NCBI GenBank assembly: GCA_036263655.1
Contig: DATAGP010000040.1
Span: 50,609 to 114,608, forward strand
Length of the DNA stretch: 64,000 nt
Origin: Schlegelella_A sp036263655
GTDB lineage: Bacteria; Pseudomonadota; Gammaproteobacteria; Burkholderiales; Burkholderiaceae_C
Direction of reading: 5' to 3'
A model generated the notes under the pieces. That model had not been told where the DNA came from. It made no database searches and saw nothing but the letters and a program-made list of their open reading frames with translations. The translations under genes and the position numbers were made by a program. This document shows, piece after piece, positions 33,754 to 45,681 of the stretch; position 1 is the first letter of the stretch, and each line of letters begins with the position of its first letter.

Positions 33754-34899
33754 TTGGAAGAGCCCTCGACCACCGTCGCCGCCCAGCTCGAGAGCCTCAG
33801 CTACGAAGGCGCCGGCGTCGACTACGGCCTCCTCGATCCGCTGAAGGTCGCCGCCCAACGCGCCGCTGCGTCCACCGCGGTGCACCTCGACGCGCACGGC
33901 TTCAGCGAGGTCGTCTCGTCCCGCGGCGAGTCGGCCTATGTCGTCGACGTCGGCCCGTTCTACCTGGCGAGCATCGTCGAGTGCCTCGGCACCAAGGTGC
34001 TCGTCGCCGACGAGATGGAGGCGCTCACCGGAAAAAGCGCCTACGCCGCGATCGCCCAGGACACCATCGCGATGGCGGTGAACGACCTCATCACCGTCGG
34101 CGCCACGCCGCTCTTCGCCCACGCCTACTGGGCCGCCGGCGGCTCCGAGTGGTTCGAGAACGCGGAGCGATCCCGCGCCCTCGTCGAAGGCTGGAAGCGC
34201 GCCTGCGACCACTGCGGCATGGCCTGGGGCGGCGGCGAGACGCCCGCGCTGGCCGGCGTGGTGGCCCAGGGCAGGATCGACCTCGCTGCCTCCTGCACCG
34301 GCATCGTCAGCCCGAAGGACCGGCTGTCGCTCGGCGACCGCTTGGCACCGGGCGACCGGATCGTGCTGCTGGCGTCGAGCGGCATCCACGCCAACGGCCT
34401 CAGCCTGGCTCGCCAGCTCGCCCCGCAGCTCGGCCGCGGCTACCTGACGCCGCTGCCCGGCAGCGCCGTGCCGGTGTCATACGGCGAGGCCTTGCTCGAG
34501 CCCACCGTGCTCTACTCGCCCATCACCGAAGCGCTGCACAAGGCCGGCATCCGCCCGCGCTACTGCGCCAACATCACCGGCCATGGGTGGCGCAAGCTCA
34601 TGCGCCACGCGGCCGAGCTCACCTATCGCATCCATGCCCTGCCCGACGTCCCGCCGGTGCTCCGCTTCATCCAGGGCGGCGCCGGCATGAGCGACCGCGA
34701 CGCCTACGGCACGTTCAACATGGGCGCGGGCTTCGCCCTGTTCGTCGCCGCCGAGGATGCGGAGCGCACGGCCGCCGTGGCGCGCAAGGCAGGGGTCGAC
34801 GCTTGGGTCGCGGGCGCGGTCGAGGCGGGGCCGAAGCGCCTCGTCATCGAGCCGCTCGGCATCGAGTACGACGGTGCGGAGCTGGGCCTGCGCGCCTGA
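33754..34899 (+). CDS. PurM-like protein (AIR synthase-related)
   Basis: A 381-residue member of the PurM/SelD/ThiL-like ATP-binding superfamily. It shares the PurM opening (LSYEGAGVDYG) and segments such as GTKVLVADEME, IAQDTIAMAVNDLITVGATPLFA and GGGETPALAGVV, but lacks several residues usual in true AIR synthetase and is longer. It may be the purine enzyme or a divergent paralog; I lean to the latter. The start is TTG, because an in-frame stop at 33742 excludes an earlier codon and no ATG follows soon. A GATAAT box lies only 8 bp before it. Confidence 0.7.
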   Translation: MEEPSTTVAAQLESLSYEGAGVDYGLLDPLKVAAQRAAASTAVHLDAHGFSEVVSSRGESAYVVDVGPFYLASIVECLGTKVLVADEMEALTGKSAYAAIAQDTIAMAVNDLITVGATPLFAHAYWAAGGSEWFENAERSRALVEGWKRACDHCGMAWGGGETPALAGVVAQGRIDLAASCTGIVSPKDRLSLGDRLAPGDRIVLLASSGIHANGLSLARQLAPQLGRGYLTPLPGSAVPVSYGEALLEPTVLYSPITEALHKAGIRPRYCANITGHGWRKLMRHAAELTYRIHALPDVPPVLRFIQGGAGMSDRDAYGTFNMGAGFALFVAAEDAERTAAVARKAGVDAWVAGAVEAGPKRLVIEPLGIEYDGAELGLRA

Positions 34900-34953
34900 G
34901 CAGAAGCGGCCCTTTGAAGGGCGCGGCAGCGCCCGGCGCCTAGAATCGCCGCT

Positions 34954-35047
34954 GACGGGCCTCCCCGCATGGAAGCGCGGCCAACCGGGTCAGGTCGGGA
35001 ACGAAGCAGCCCCAACCGTTGTGACCAGTGCCGGGGTCAGGCTCGTC
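34954..35047 (+). ncRNA. ffs: 4.5S signal recognition particle RNA
   Basis: A short bacterial SRP RNA that binds Ffh and targets membrane proteins to SecYEG. The hallmark apical domain is present: GGTCAGGTCGGGAACGAAGC with the tetraloop region and AGCAG on the 3' side. The ends GACGGGCCT and AGGCTCGTC pair with one bulge, giving the usual hairpin of about 94 nt. TAGAAT at 34941-34946, seven bases before the 5' end, is a probable -10 element. The gene is free-standing after the PurM-like gene. Confidence 0.92.
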
Positions 35048-35120
35048 ACCTATGCCAGGTGCCGTGCAGGCACGACGGATGCTGCGACGCCATCCTCTTT
35101 GCCGCACATTCGAGGCTCCC

Positions 35121-35222
35121 ATGCGTAAATGGCTTCTGTTCGCGCTCGCCGGCTATCTCTGGAAGAAGTTCGGTGCCCGCCACGCCACGGGCGCGTCTCG
35201 CGGGGCGACGCTGCGCCGCTGA
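35121..35222 (+). CDS. 33-residue membrane-proximal small protein
   Basis: A short reading frame: MRKWLLFALAGYLWKKFGAR followed by a basic Ala/Gly/Arg tail. One short hydrophobic helix is flanked by positive charges, as in many small inner-membrane proteins. A GAGGCTCCC sequence precedes the ATG, and an intrinsic-terminator-like hairpin follows the stop. I recall similar tiny proteins in Burkholderiales but cannot name a family. It could be translated from a read-through transcript of the 4.5S RNA promoter. Confidence 0.4.
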   Translation: MRKWLLFALAGYLWKKFGARHATGASRGATLRR

Positions 35223-35225
35223 GCT

Positions 35226-35254
35226 GGCGCGCGGTGCTGACGCGCCGCGTTTTT
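35226..35254 (+). terminator. possible intrinsic terminator after the small gene
   Basis: GGCGCG at 35226-35231 pairs with CGCGCC at 35241-35246 around a 9-nt loop, followed by GCG and five T residues. It lies directly after the 33-residue reading frame and between it and the convergent HDOD gene. Confidence 0.5.
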
Positions 35255-35258
35255 CGCC

Positions 35259-37121
35259 CTAGACGGCTGGTCTGGCCCGGCTGCCCGGCTCTTGCTCGAG
35301 CGGTCGCGGCGGCAGAGAACGCTCTTCGTGCACGGCTGCTGCCGCCGTGTCGGTCACGCTCATCCGGCGCAGCGCGTCGCGTGCTTCCTTCAGCGCCGCC
35401 TGCAGAGACTTGGCGTCGAGCCGCAAGGTCCGGGCGTAGCGCTGGATCATGCCGCTGAAGTTCGCGCCGCCCGTGCCGCTCGGCAGCTCGAGCGCATCGA
35501 CGACTTCGTTCGCGGCGCTGGCGACGATACGCAGCAGGTCGGCATCGCCGTCGGGCTTGCGCACGGGCGCATCGGTGGGCAGGCGGCGAATCATGTGCAG
35601 CACGTCGGCGCCGAGGCCCCAGTGCCGCGCCACAGCGGTGCCGAGAGCCTCGATGTCGACGCCGAGGACGGCGAATGCCGCCGCCTCTTCGCCGAGGCCC
35701 GGCTGGTCGCCGGGAGGAAGCTCGCCGGTCTGGGCCGGCGACGGAAGCATCAGCTGGCGGATCTGCTCGGCCTCGTCGGCGAAGTGGTACTGCAGCATGA
35801 GGCGGCCGAGGTTCTGCAGGGCAGCGACCAGGTAGACGACTTCGGCGTCGTAGCCTGCCGGCCGCAGGGCCTGCGCTAGGTGACCGGCGAGGCGCACCCT
35901 TTCGATCGCCCGCTGCAGCGCGTTCGCACCGCCGTCATCGAGCGGGCCGGGCCAGGTCCGGAGGCTGTTCGCCGCGGCACGTACCCCGTCGACGCCGATC
36001 AGGGCGACGACGCGGCGTAGGGTCAGCACCGGGCCGTTGCCGGGCACCTGCGTGCCCTGCACCTGCGCCGAGTTCAGCGTGCGCAGCAACTCGAACGAGA
36101 GCGCCATGTCGGGCAGGAGGTGGCGGGCGATCTCGTCAGTGCGCTGGCTCTCGATCCCCGTGACGCCCTGCACGCGCGAGGCGAGCCCCGGCAGCGCCGG
36201 CAGGTGGCCGACCGTGCGCAGGCGATCGATGAGCAGCGCGACGGGGCCGCCGTTCTCTTCCGACTGCGCCTCGTGCCAACCCGTGAGGGCATCGAGAAAG
36301 GTTCGCGCGCTGCGGTAGCGCAGGCGCGGCTGCACCGAGGTGCTGCGATCGACGATGGCGCGCAGGGGCTCGGCGACCGGCTGCGGCGTCGTCCAGGGCA
36401 GGCGCACGCCCTCGCGCCCGCGCGGTGCCATGCGGCCGAGGACGCAGCCGATGTCGGGCTCGTCGAGCGGCGGCCTGCCGGTGAGCAGGCGGTGCAGCAC
36501 CAGGCCGGCGGCGACCACGTCGCGCTCGCCGGCGAGCCGTTGTGCACGCAGCGAGCCGGGATCGAAGGCCGGCGCCGCTGCCGCGGTCGCGGCCCTCGCG
36601 ACGGCTCCCGGCGCGCCAGCGTCGGCCAGGGCGACGGACAGGCCCATCAGGCGGGCGCCGCCCCGCTCGTCGACGACGATGCTGTGCAACTGCAGGTCGA
36701 GGTGGGGGACACCGGCCTCGTGCGCGAACGCCAGGCCGCGCAGGACGCTGCCCACCCACCGCGCGATGTCGTCGATCGTCGGATGCGGATGCTGCAGGAG
36801 CCACTCGTCGAGTGTCATGCCGGCGCGCCGGTCGACGGCGACGAAGGGCCAGTGCTCGTGGACGCCGCACTCGACCACCGGAACGAGGTCCGGGTGGTCG
36901 AGGCGCGCCGCCCGCCGTGCGTTCAGCAGCCAGGTGCCGAGCGCACCCGGCCCCGTGGGTGCCGCGCGAGGCAGCATGAGCATCGTCTCGGCGGCGCTCC
37001 GGGTGTCGACCGCCAGCCAGAGCATGGTCGACTCGCTCTTGCCGAGCAGCCTGCGCAGGGCGAAGCGGCCGAAGGCGCGTGTCGGTGCAAGAGGCGGGGG
37101 AGCCGAGGCGGTTTGCAGCAT
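35259..37121 (-). CDS. pseudokinase-HDOD fusion protein
   Basis: A 620-residue cytoplasmic signalling protein. Residues 15-280 have the serine/threonine-kinase layout, but key residues are lost: no lysine where VAIK should be (ETMLMLPR), the HRDxxxxN loop reads HLDLQLHSIV, and DFG is replaced (MGLS). The C-terminal part (about 310-560) is an HDOD domain with LPALPGLASRVQGV, ELLRTLNSAQV, LRRVVALIGVDGVRAAANS and VVYLVAALQNLGRLML. HDOD proteins act in c-di-GMP, stress or motility signalling. The start is the ATG giving MLQTASAPPP; an earlier ATG 11 codons upstream exists. Confidence 0.82.
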   Translation of the reverse strand: MLQTASAPPPLAPTRAFGRFALRRLLGKSESTMLWLAVDTRSAAETMLMLPRAAPTGPGALGTWLLNARRAARLDHPDLVPVVECGVHEHWPFVAVDRRAGMTLDEWLLQHPHPTIDDIARWVGSVLRGLAFAHEAGVPHLDLQLHSIVVDERGGARLMGLSVALADAGAPGAVARAATAAAAPAFDPGSLRAQRLAGERDVVAAGLVLHRLLTGRPPLDEPDIGCVLGRMAPRGREGVRLPWTTPQPVAEPLRAIVDRSTSVQPRLRYRSARTFLDALTGWHEAQSEENGGPVALLIDRLRTVGHLPALPGLASRVQGVTGIESQRTDEIARHLLPDMALSFELLRTLNSAQVQGTQVPGNGPVLTLRRVVALIGVDGVRAAANSLRTWPGPLDDGGANALQRAIERVRLAGHLAQALRPAGYDAEVVYLVAALQNLGRLMLQYHFADEAEQIRQLMLPSPAQTGELPPGDQPGLGEEAAAFAVLGVDIEALGTAVARHWGLGADVLHMIRRLPTDAPVRKPDGDADLLRIVASAANEVVDALELPSGTGGANFSGMIQRYARTLRLDAKSLQAALKEARDALRRMSVTDTAAAAVHEERSLPPRPLEQEPGSRARPAV

Positions 37122-37177
37122 CGCGAGGGACGAGAGTGCCTCGATTGGACCCAAGCACGGGCCTGCCGAAGCGCCGA

Positions 37178-40506
<3,329 letters not shown>

Positions 40507-40510
<4 letters not shown>

Positions 40511-43290
40511 CGCTCGGCTCGCATCGGTCCGTCGGGCGGATCTTCGGCCGCCCAATGGTCGCGTCGGCACAGGCCGCGCGCCTCGCAGAAGTCGCAGGCC
40601 GAGCCCTCGCCGAGCGGCGGCAGGACTTCCCCGGCGCGAATGCGACTCAGCTCCTCTGCCGCGCCGGCGACGAGGGCCCGGGCACTCGCCTCCACGTCGC
40701 GGTGCACGACGGCCTCGATGCCGCGCGTTCCGTCGAGGGCGAGGTAGCTGGCACGCAGCGGCGCGTCGTCGCGCGAGCGAACGAGCGCGGCATAGAACGC
40801 CAGCTGCGTGTCCTCGTAGGCGTCGAGGACCGACTCCTTGAGCTTCGAGGCGCTGCCCGTCTTGTAGTCGATGAGCTCGAGCATGGCCTCGCCGCAACCG
40901 TCGCCGTTCGAATGCCGGTCGATGCGGTCGATGCGCCCCTCGAGCTCCACGCCCTCGAGCTCGGCCGGCGCGAAGACGATCCGGGTTTCGGCCTCCTGCC
41001 AGGTCCACCCGGCGCGCTCGCGCTCGTGCAGCCAGGCGATGTAGCGCGACGCGAACACGGCGAAGGACGCGCCGAACGGAAGGAAGGCCGCGGCATCGAT
41101 GTCGTCCTCGAGCAGCTTGGCATCGCCGAGCGCGAGAAGACGGCTCGTCTGGCCTTCGCCGTCCAGGCCGCTGTGCGCGCCGGCCGCGCGCTCGACATGA
41201 AAGGCGTGCAGCACCTTGTGCAGCCAGTTGCCGTAGTCGCGCTTGGCGACGTCGTCGTCGAGCTCCTCGGCCTCCCCCAGGCGCAGCACGCTGCGCGCGA
41301 AGAACCGGTAGGGACAGGCGCGAAGAGCCTCGAAGGCGCTGGCGGACAGTCGCTGCGGCAGCGCGCTGGCCGGCACCTGCGGACCCCGGCGCAGCACCGG
41401 GGCTCGCGGCAGCGCGCGCTCGACGCGCGGGTCGTGCCAGGCGCGCAGCCCTCGGCGGTGGCCGGCCAGGGCTAGGCGCAGGCGCTCGACGAAAGGACTC
41501 TCGCCAACGGTGTCGGCGGCGTCGCCGCGCCGGCGCAGCAGAGTCACCCGCGGACAGCGAAGGACTTGAGCGAAGGCCTGGAGCTCGCGGTCGCGACGTG
41601 CCCGCGCCGACTCGAGTCCGAGGCTCTCGACACAGGGCCGCGGCAGCAGCGTGTCGTCGCGCAGCGCTGCGCCGAGGTGCTGATCGTCGGCAGCCGGCAC
41701 GACGACGGCCGCGAACGGCCGCAGCATGACGCGCGCGAGCGGCGTGACGACGGCGTCGATCGTGGCGTCGGAGATCAGCTCTGCGTCGGCATCGCTGTCG
41801 CCTGGCTCCGACGGGGGCTCGCCCGGGGGCACTGGCCCGGCCGCGGTCGGGCTCGGCGGCCGGAAGGTCGCGGCCTCGAAGACAGCGTCGACCCAGGCGA
41901 GGAAGTCGCCGAAGGACAAGACCTCGACGTCGGCATCGATCACCCGGCGCCGTTCGGCCGGAAGCGGCGGTTCGATGCCGAGCGCAGCCAGGCCCTGCCG
42001 ACCGGCAGCGTCGCGCAGCAGGGCGTCGAATGAGCCGCATCGTGCGAGCGCGCTGCCGAGCGCATCGAGCCATGACGACAGACCGCGTCGATCCGGTGCC
42101 GCGAGCTCATCGAGCACCGCCAGTGCCCTGTCGCGAAGATCAGCGGCTGCCCCCTTCAGCTCGAGGCGGGCGATGGCGCCGCGGCGCGTCGCCGCGTGGC
42201 GACGGCACTCGGACTCGAGCATCGCGAGCGCTCGCGGATGGGCCTCGGCCGCGAGCGGCGCAGACTTGAGCCAGGCCAGCACGGCATCGGCGGACGCTTG
42301 TGGCCTCGCCGCCGCCAGGAGCCCCATCACCGTCGCGCCGGCACGCGTGGTGGCGAGCTTCCAGCCGGTCTCGTCCGCCAGGCGCACGCCGGCGCGCTCG
42401 AGCAGCGCCCGCACCCGGCGGACGAGGACGCGATCGAGGGCAACGAGGGCCACCGGGCGCTCGTCCCGGCTCAGATGGTCAAGGACGGTCGCCGCGGCCG
42501 ACGAAGCCTCGTCCTCGAAGCCGTCGCACAAGGCGAAAGCCGGCGCAGCGAGATCCGATGCGGCAAAGGCTTCGAACGGCGCATCGGAAGGTGGGTCGGT
42601 CTCGAGAACGAGCGCAGGAGTGTCGCCGGCATGGACCAGCTCGTGCGCCAGTCGATCACCGCCGCCTGCCTCGACGACGATCCAGCCGGAGGGTTTCAGC
42701 TCGAAGAGCCGGTCGGTGTCGGGAGCCGGCGCGAGGGCGGCCCACTCGATCGCGATCTGGGCCAGCATGCGCTCGCGGGATCCGGGCCCGCCGCGAGCGG
42801 CACAGCCTTCGCGAGCCAGCGTCCACCAGGCCTCGCGGGCTACCGGCGGCACGGCGTGAGCGGCCTGCGCGAGTTCGTGCGCCGTCGCCGCGACGCGGGC
42901 AGCCGCGCGCTCGAAGCCGCGACGATCGCGCCGGGACCAGTCGGCACCCCAGGGCCGTTGCGCCAGAAGCTGCATGGCGAGCAAGCTGTCGAGTGCCGAA
43001 TCGAAGCCGCGCTCGAAGGGCCGACGGGCGGGCGGGCCGAGCGACTGCGAAAGCGTGCGGGTCGTCTCGATGCGCGGCATCCATGCGCCGTGCGCTGCGA
43101 AGGCACGACGAGCCGGGGCCAGCAGCTCCACGAACGGGAGCAGGACGATGGCGTCGCGCAGAGCGACAGACGCAGCCGCGCACCACGTCCGGGTCCGGGC
43201 CGCGATCTCGTCCCACGCGCCACTCGCCACCGGGTTCGTCGACCCGCCGTCGCTCGACGCTAGCAGCCGCATGCGCGCTATCGTCTTCAT
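40507..43290 (-). CDS. addB: PD-(D/E)XK nuclease family protein, AddB-like
   Basis: A 927-residue partner of the AddA-like helicase. The N-terminal two-thirds is a degenerate helicase-like region (for example PVALVALDRVLVRRVRALL). The C-terminal nuclease domain has GRIDRID...MLELIDYKTG as the catalytic acids and lysine. One cysteine in LRACPYRFFARSV and three in CDFCEARGLCRRDHW are spaced as in the AddB iron-sulfur staple. It starts at ATG (MKTIARMRLL) and diverges from trxA across 126 bp. Confidence 0.86.
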
Positions 43291-43416
43291 AGAGAGTACA
43301 TGGGGACGGAGAGGCGCCTTGCGACGAGTGGTATGTCAGAATGATTGTGCCTGTCGGACGCCTCTTGACGTCGGTAAAGGCGGCCACATGTCAGCCGCAG
43401 GGCACGAGGAATCACC

Positions 43417-43746
43417 ATGAGCAGCGAGCTGATCACGCACACGTCCGACGCATCCTTCGATGCCGATGTGCTCCAAGCCGGTACCCCGGTCCTGGTCGAC
43501 TACTGGGCCGAATGGTGCGGCCCTTGCAAGGCGATCGCCCCGATCCTGGACGAAGTCTCGAAGGACTACAACGGCAAGCTTCGCGTCGCCAAGATGAACG
43601 TCGACGAGAATCGCGACGTCCCGGCCAAGTTCGGCATCCGTGGCATCCCGACCTTGATGCTGTTCAAGGACGGTCAGCTGGCGGCCACCAAGGTCGGCGC
43701 GCTCTCGAAGGCGCAATTGACCGCCTTCATCGACTCTCACCTATAA
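43417..43746 (+). CDS. trxA: thioredoxin
   Basis: A 109-residue cytoplasmic disulfide reductase. The active site is W33-C34-G-P-C37, and the cis-proline loop is GIPTLMLFKDG. Length and sequence are those of thioredoxin 1, which serves ribonucleotide reductase and other enzymes. It is followed by rho, as in many proteobacteria. The last codons of trxA contain what looks like the rho promoter: TTGACC at 43717 and TATAAT overlapping the stop. Confidence 0.96.
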   Translation: MSSELITHTSDASFDADVLQAGTPVLVDYWAEWCGPCKAIAPILDEVSKDYNGKLRVAKMNVDENRDVPAKFGIRGIPTLMLFKDGQLAATKVGALSKAQLTAFIDSHL

Positions 43747-43747
43747 T
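43717..43747 (+). promoter_or_regulatory. probable sigma-70 promoter of rho, inside the trxA 3' end
   Basis: TTGACC at 43717-43722 and a consensus TATAAT at 43742-43747 are separated by 19 bp. The -10 box overlaps the trxA stop codon. Transcription would begin near 43754, giving rho a leader of about 235 nt. Confidence 0.55.
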
Positions 43748-43753
43748 TCGCCC

Positions 43754-43988
43754 TCAGCGAGAGTGGTCCGGCGTCATCGACGCCGGGTGCTCTTCTGGAA
43801 CTCGCCGAGCGCGACCCGGGCACGATCCCTGCTGATCTGCCGAGGTTGCCGCCAGGCAAGCCCCGCAGCGGTCCCGCTGCGTCTGATCCCGGCCCCACGA
43901 TCCCGGCTGCGCCCGACGCGGCCTGGGCCCCGGACTCGCACCGCGGGCCCTGCACCAAGGTCACTCCTCCGCGCCTTGCGCTCCGCCC
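43754..43988 (+). promoter_or_regulatory. structured C-rich rho leader
   Basis: This untranslated stretch has a strong hairpin near its 5' end (CCGGCGTC-ATC-GACGCCGG, 43768-43786) and a second one (GCAGCGG-TCC-CGCTGC) further on. It then becomes rich in C with few G-free interruptions, as expected for Rho loading sites. Autogenous attenuation by Rho is known in E. coli; applying it here is inference. No reading frame or known riboswitch was recognised. Confidence 0.4.
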
Positions 43989-45251
43989 ATGCACCTCTCC
44001 GAACTGAAGCTGAACCACGTCTCCGAGCTCATCAAGATGGGCGAAGCGCTGGAGATCGAGAACGTCGCGCGCATGCGCAAGCAGGAGCTGATGTTCGCGA
44101 TCATGAAGAAGCGCGCCAAGGGCGGCGAGCAGGTCTTCGGCGACGGCGTGCTCGAGGTCCTCCCGGACGGCTTCGGCTTCCTTCGTTCCCCGGACGCGAG
44201 CTACATGGCCTCCACCGACGACATCTACCTGTCGCCGAGCCAGGTCCGCCGCTTCAACCTGCACACCGGCGACGCTGTCGAGGGCGAGGTGCGGGTGCCG
44301 AAGGACGGCGAGCGCTACTTCGCGCTGGTCAAGGTCGACAAGATCAACGGCCTGACGCCCGAGGAGAGCAAGCACAAGATCATGTTCGAGAACTTGACGC
44401 CGCTCTTCCCGAAGGAGCAGTTCAAGCTCGAGCGCGACATCAAGTCTGACGAGAACATCACCAGCCGGATCATCGACCTCATCGCGCCGATCGGGAAGGG
44501 CCAGCGCGCCCTCCTCGTCTCGGCGCCGAAGAGCGGCAAGACGGTGATGATGCAGAACCTGGCGCACGCGCTGATCGCCAACTACCCCGAGGTCTACCTC
44601 ATCGTCCTGCTCGTCGACGAGCGGCCTGAGGAAGTGACCGAGATGCAGCGCACGGTCCGCGGCGAAGTCATCAGCTCCACCTTCGACGAGCCCGCGGCGC
44701 GCCACGTGCAGGTCGCCGAGATGGTGATCGAGCGCGCCAAGCGCCTGGTCGAGCTGAAGAAGGACGTCGTCATCCTGCTCGATTCCATCACGCGGCTCGC
44801 CCGCGCCTACAACAACGTGCTCCCGTCCTCGGGCAAGGTGCTCACCGGCGGCGTCGACGCCAACGCCCTGCAGCGGCCGAAGCGCTTCTTCGGCGCGGCC
44901 CGCAACATCGAGGAAGGCGGCTCTCTCACCATCATCGGCACGGCGCTGGTCGAGACCGGCAGCCGGATGGACGAGGTGATCTACGAGGAGTTCAAGGGCA
45001 CCGGCAACTGCGAGATCCACCTCGACCGCCGCATGTCGGAAAAGCGCGTCTACCCGTCGATCCTGCTCAACAAGTCGGGAACGCGCCGGGAAGAGCTGCT
45101 GCTGAAGCCGGAAATCCTGCAGAAGAGCTGGATCCTGCGCAAGCTCCTCTACTCGATGGACGAGATCGAGGCCATGGAATTCATCCTCGAGAAGATGAAG
45201 GCCACCAAGAACAATCTCGACTTCTTCGACATGATGCGGCGAGGCGGCTGA
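43989..45251 (+). CDS. rho: transcription termination factor Rho
   Basis: A 420-residue hexameric RNA helicase. The N-terminal helical and cold-shock-like RNA-binding domain (MHLSELKLNHVSELIKMGE to about 120, with GFGFLRSPDASY) is followed by the ATPase core: Walker A VSAPKSGKT, Walker B VVILLDSITRLARAYN, the Q loop in SSGKVLTGGVDANAL and the R loop in KSGTRREELLL. No insertion is present and the length is standard. It follows trxA and precedes rpmE, an order common in betaproteobacteria. Confidence 0.97.
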   Translation: MHLSELKLNHVSELIKMGEALEIENVARMRKQELMFAIMKKRAKGGEQVFGDGVLEVLPDGFGFLRSPDASYMASTDDIYLSPSQVRRFNLHTGDAVEGEVRVPKDGERYFALVKVDKINGLTPEESKHKIMFENLTPLFPKEQFKLERDIKSDENITSRIIDLIAPIGKGQRALLVSAPKSGKTVMMQNLAHALIANYPEVYLIVLLVDERPEEVTEMQRTVRGEVISSTFDEPAARHVQVAEMVIERAKRLVELKKDVVILLDSITRLARAYNNVLPSSGKVLTGGVDANALQRPKRFFGAARNIEEGGSLTIIGTALVETGSRMDEVIYEEFKGTGNCEIHLDRRMSEKRVYPSILLNKSGTRREELLLKPEILQKSWILRKLLYSMDEIEAMEFILEKMKATKNNLDFFDMMRRGG

Positions 45252-45255
45252 CCGC

Positions 45256-45261
45256 TATAAT
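45256..45261 (+). promoter_or_regulatory. -10 element of the rpmE promoter
   Basis: A consensus TATAAT lies 4 bp after the rho stop and 73 bp before the rpmE ATG. No good -35 hexamer was found at 16-18 bp upstream, so strength is uncertain. Confidence 0.4.
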
Positions 45262-45334
45262 TTCGAGCTTTGCGGAAAGTGCGTCACCGATCCTTCCGGC
45301 GCGACGTGGCTCCCGGTCACTTCAGAGGTTTCCC

Positions 45335-45595
45335 ATGAAAGAAGGCATCCATCCGGCGTATCGCGAAGTCTGCTTCGTGGATCTCTCGAACGGCTTCAAG
45401 TTCGTCACCCGCTCGTGCGCCCAGACGCGCGAGACCGTCAAGATGGACGACGGGCGCGAGCTCCCGCTCTACAAGCTCGAGACGACGAGCGAGTCGCATC
45501 CGTTCTACACCGGCACGCAGAAGAGCGTCGACTCCCTCGGCGGCCGAGTCGAGAAGTTCCGCAACAAGTTCGCCCACCTGAGCGGCAAGAAGTAG
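45335..45595 (+). CDS. rpmE2: 50S ribosomal protein L31, type B
   Basis: An 86-residue ribosomal protein. MKEGIHPAYREVCFVDLSNGFKF and ESHPFYTGTQKSVDSLGGRVEKFRNKF match the type B (zinc-free, C-minus) form of L31; the CxxC zinc ligands of type A are absent, although two isolated cysteines remain. Type B L31 normally substitutes under zinc limitation, but in Burkholderiales it is often the only copy. A terminator follows 23 bp after the stop. Confidence 0.95.
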   Translation: MKEGIHPAYREVCFVDLSNGFKFVTRSCAQTRETVKMDDGRELPLYKLETTSESHPFYTGTQKSVDSLGGRVEKFRNKFAHLSGKK

Positions 45596-45618
45596 GCGCG
45601 CTCTGGCGCGGCTCGGTG

Positions 45619-45643
45619 AAAAGGCAGCTCCGGCTGCCTTTTT
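45619..45643 (+). terminator. rho-independent terminator after rpmE
   Basis: A perfect 10-bp stem (AAAAGGCAGC / GCTGCCTTTT) closes a TCCG tetraloop and runs into a T tract. The adjacent glycosyltransferase must therefore start beyond it and use its own promoter. Confidence 0.88.
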
Positions 45644-45681
45644 CGTTGCTGCATCATTCGCGGGCCTTGCCACCCACCTCC

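Noticed and set aside
45616..45681. GTG at 45616 as the start of the membrane glycosyltransferase
   Set aside because: It lies at the base of the rpmE terminator hairpin; a transcript ending there could not include it, and the later GTG at 45682 is more plausible.
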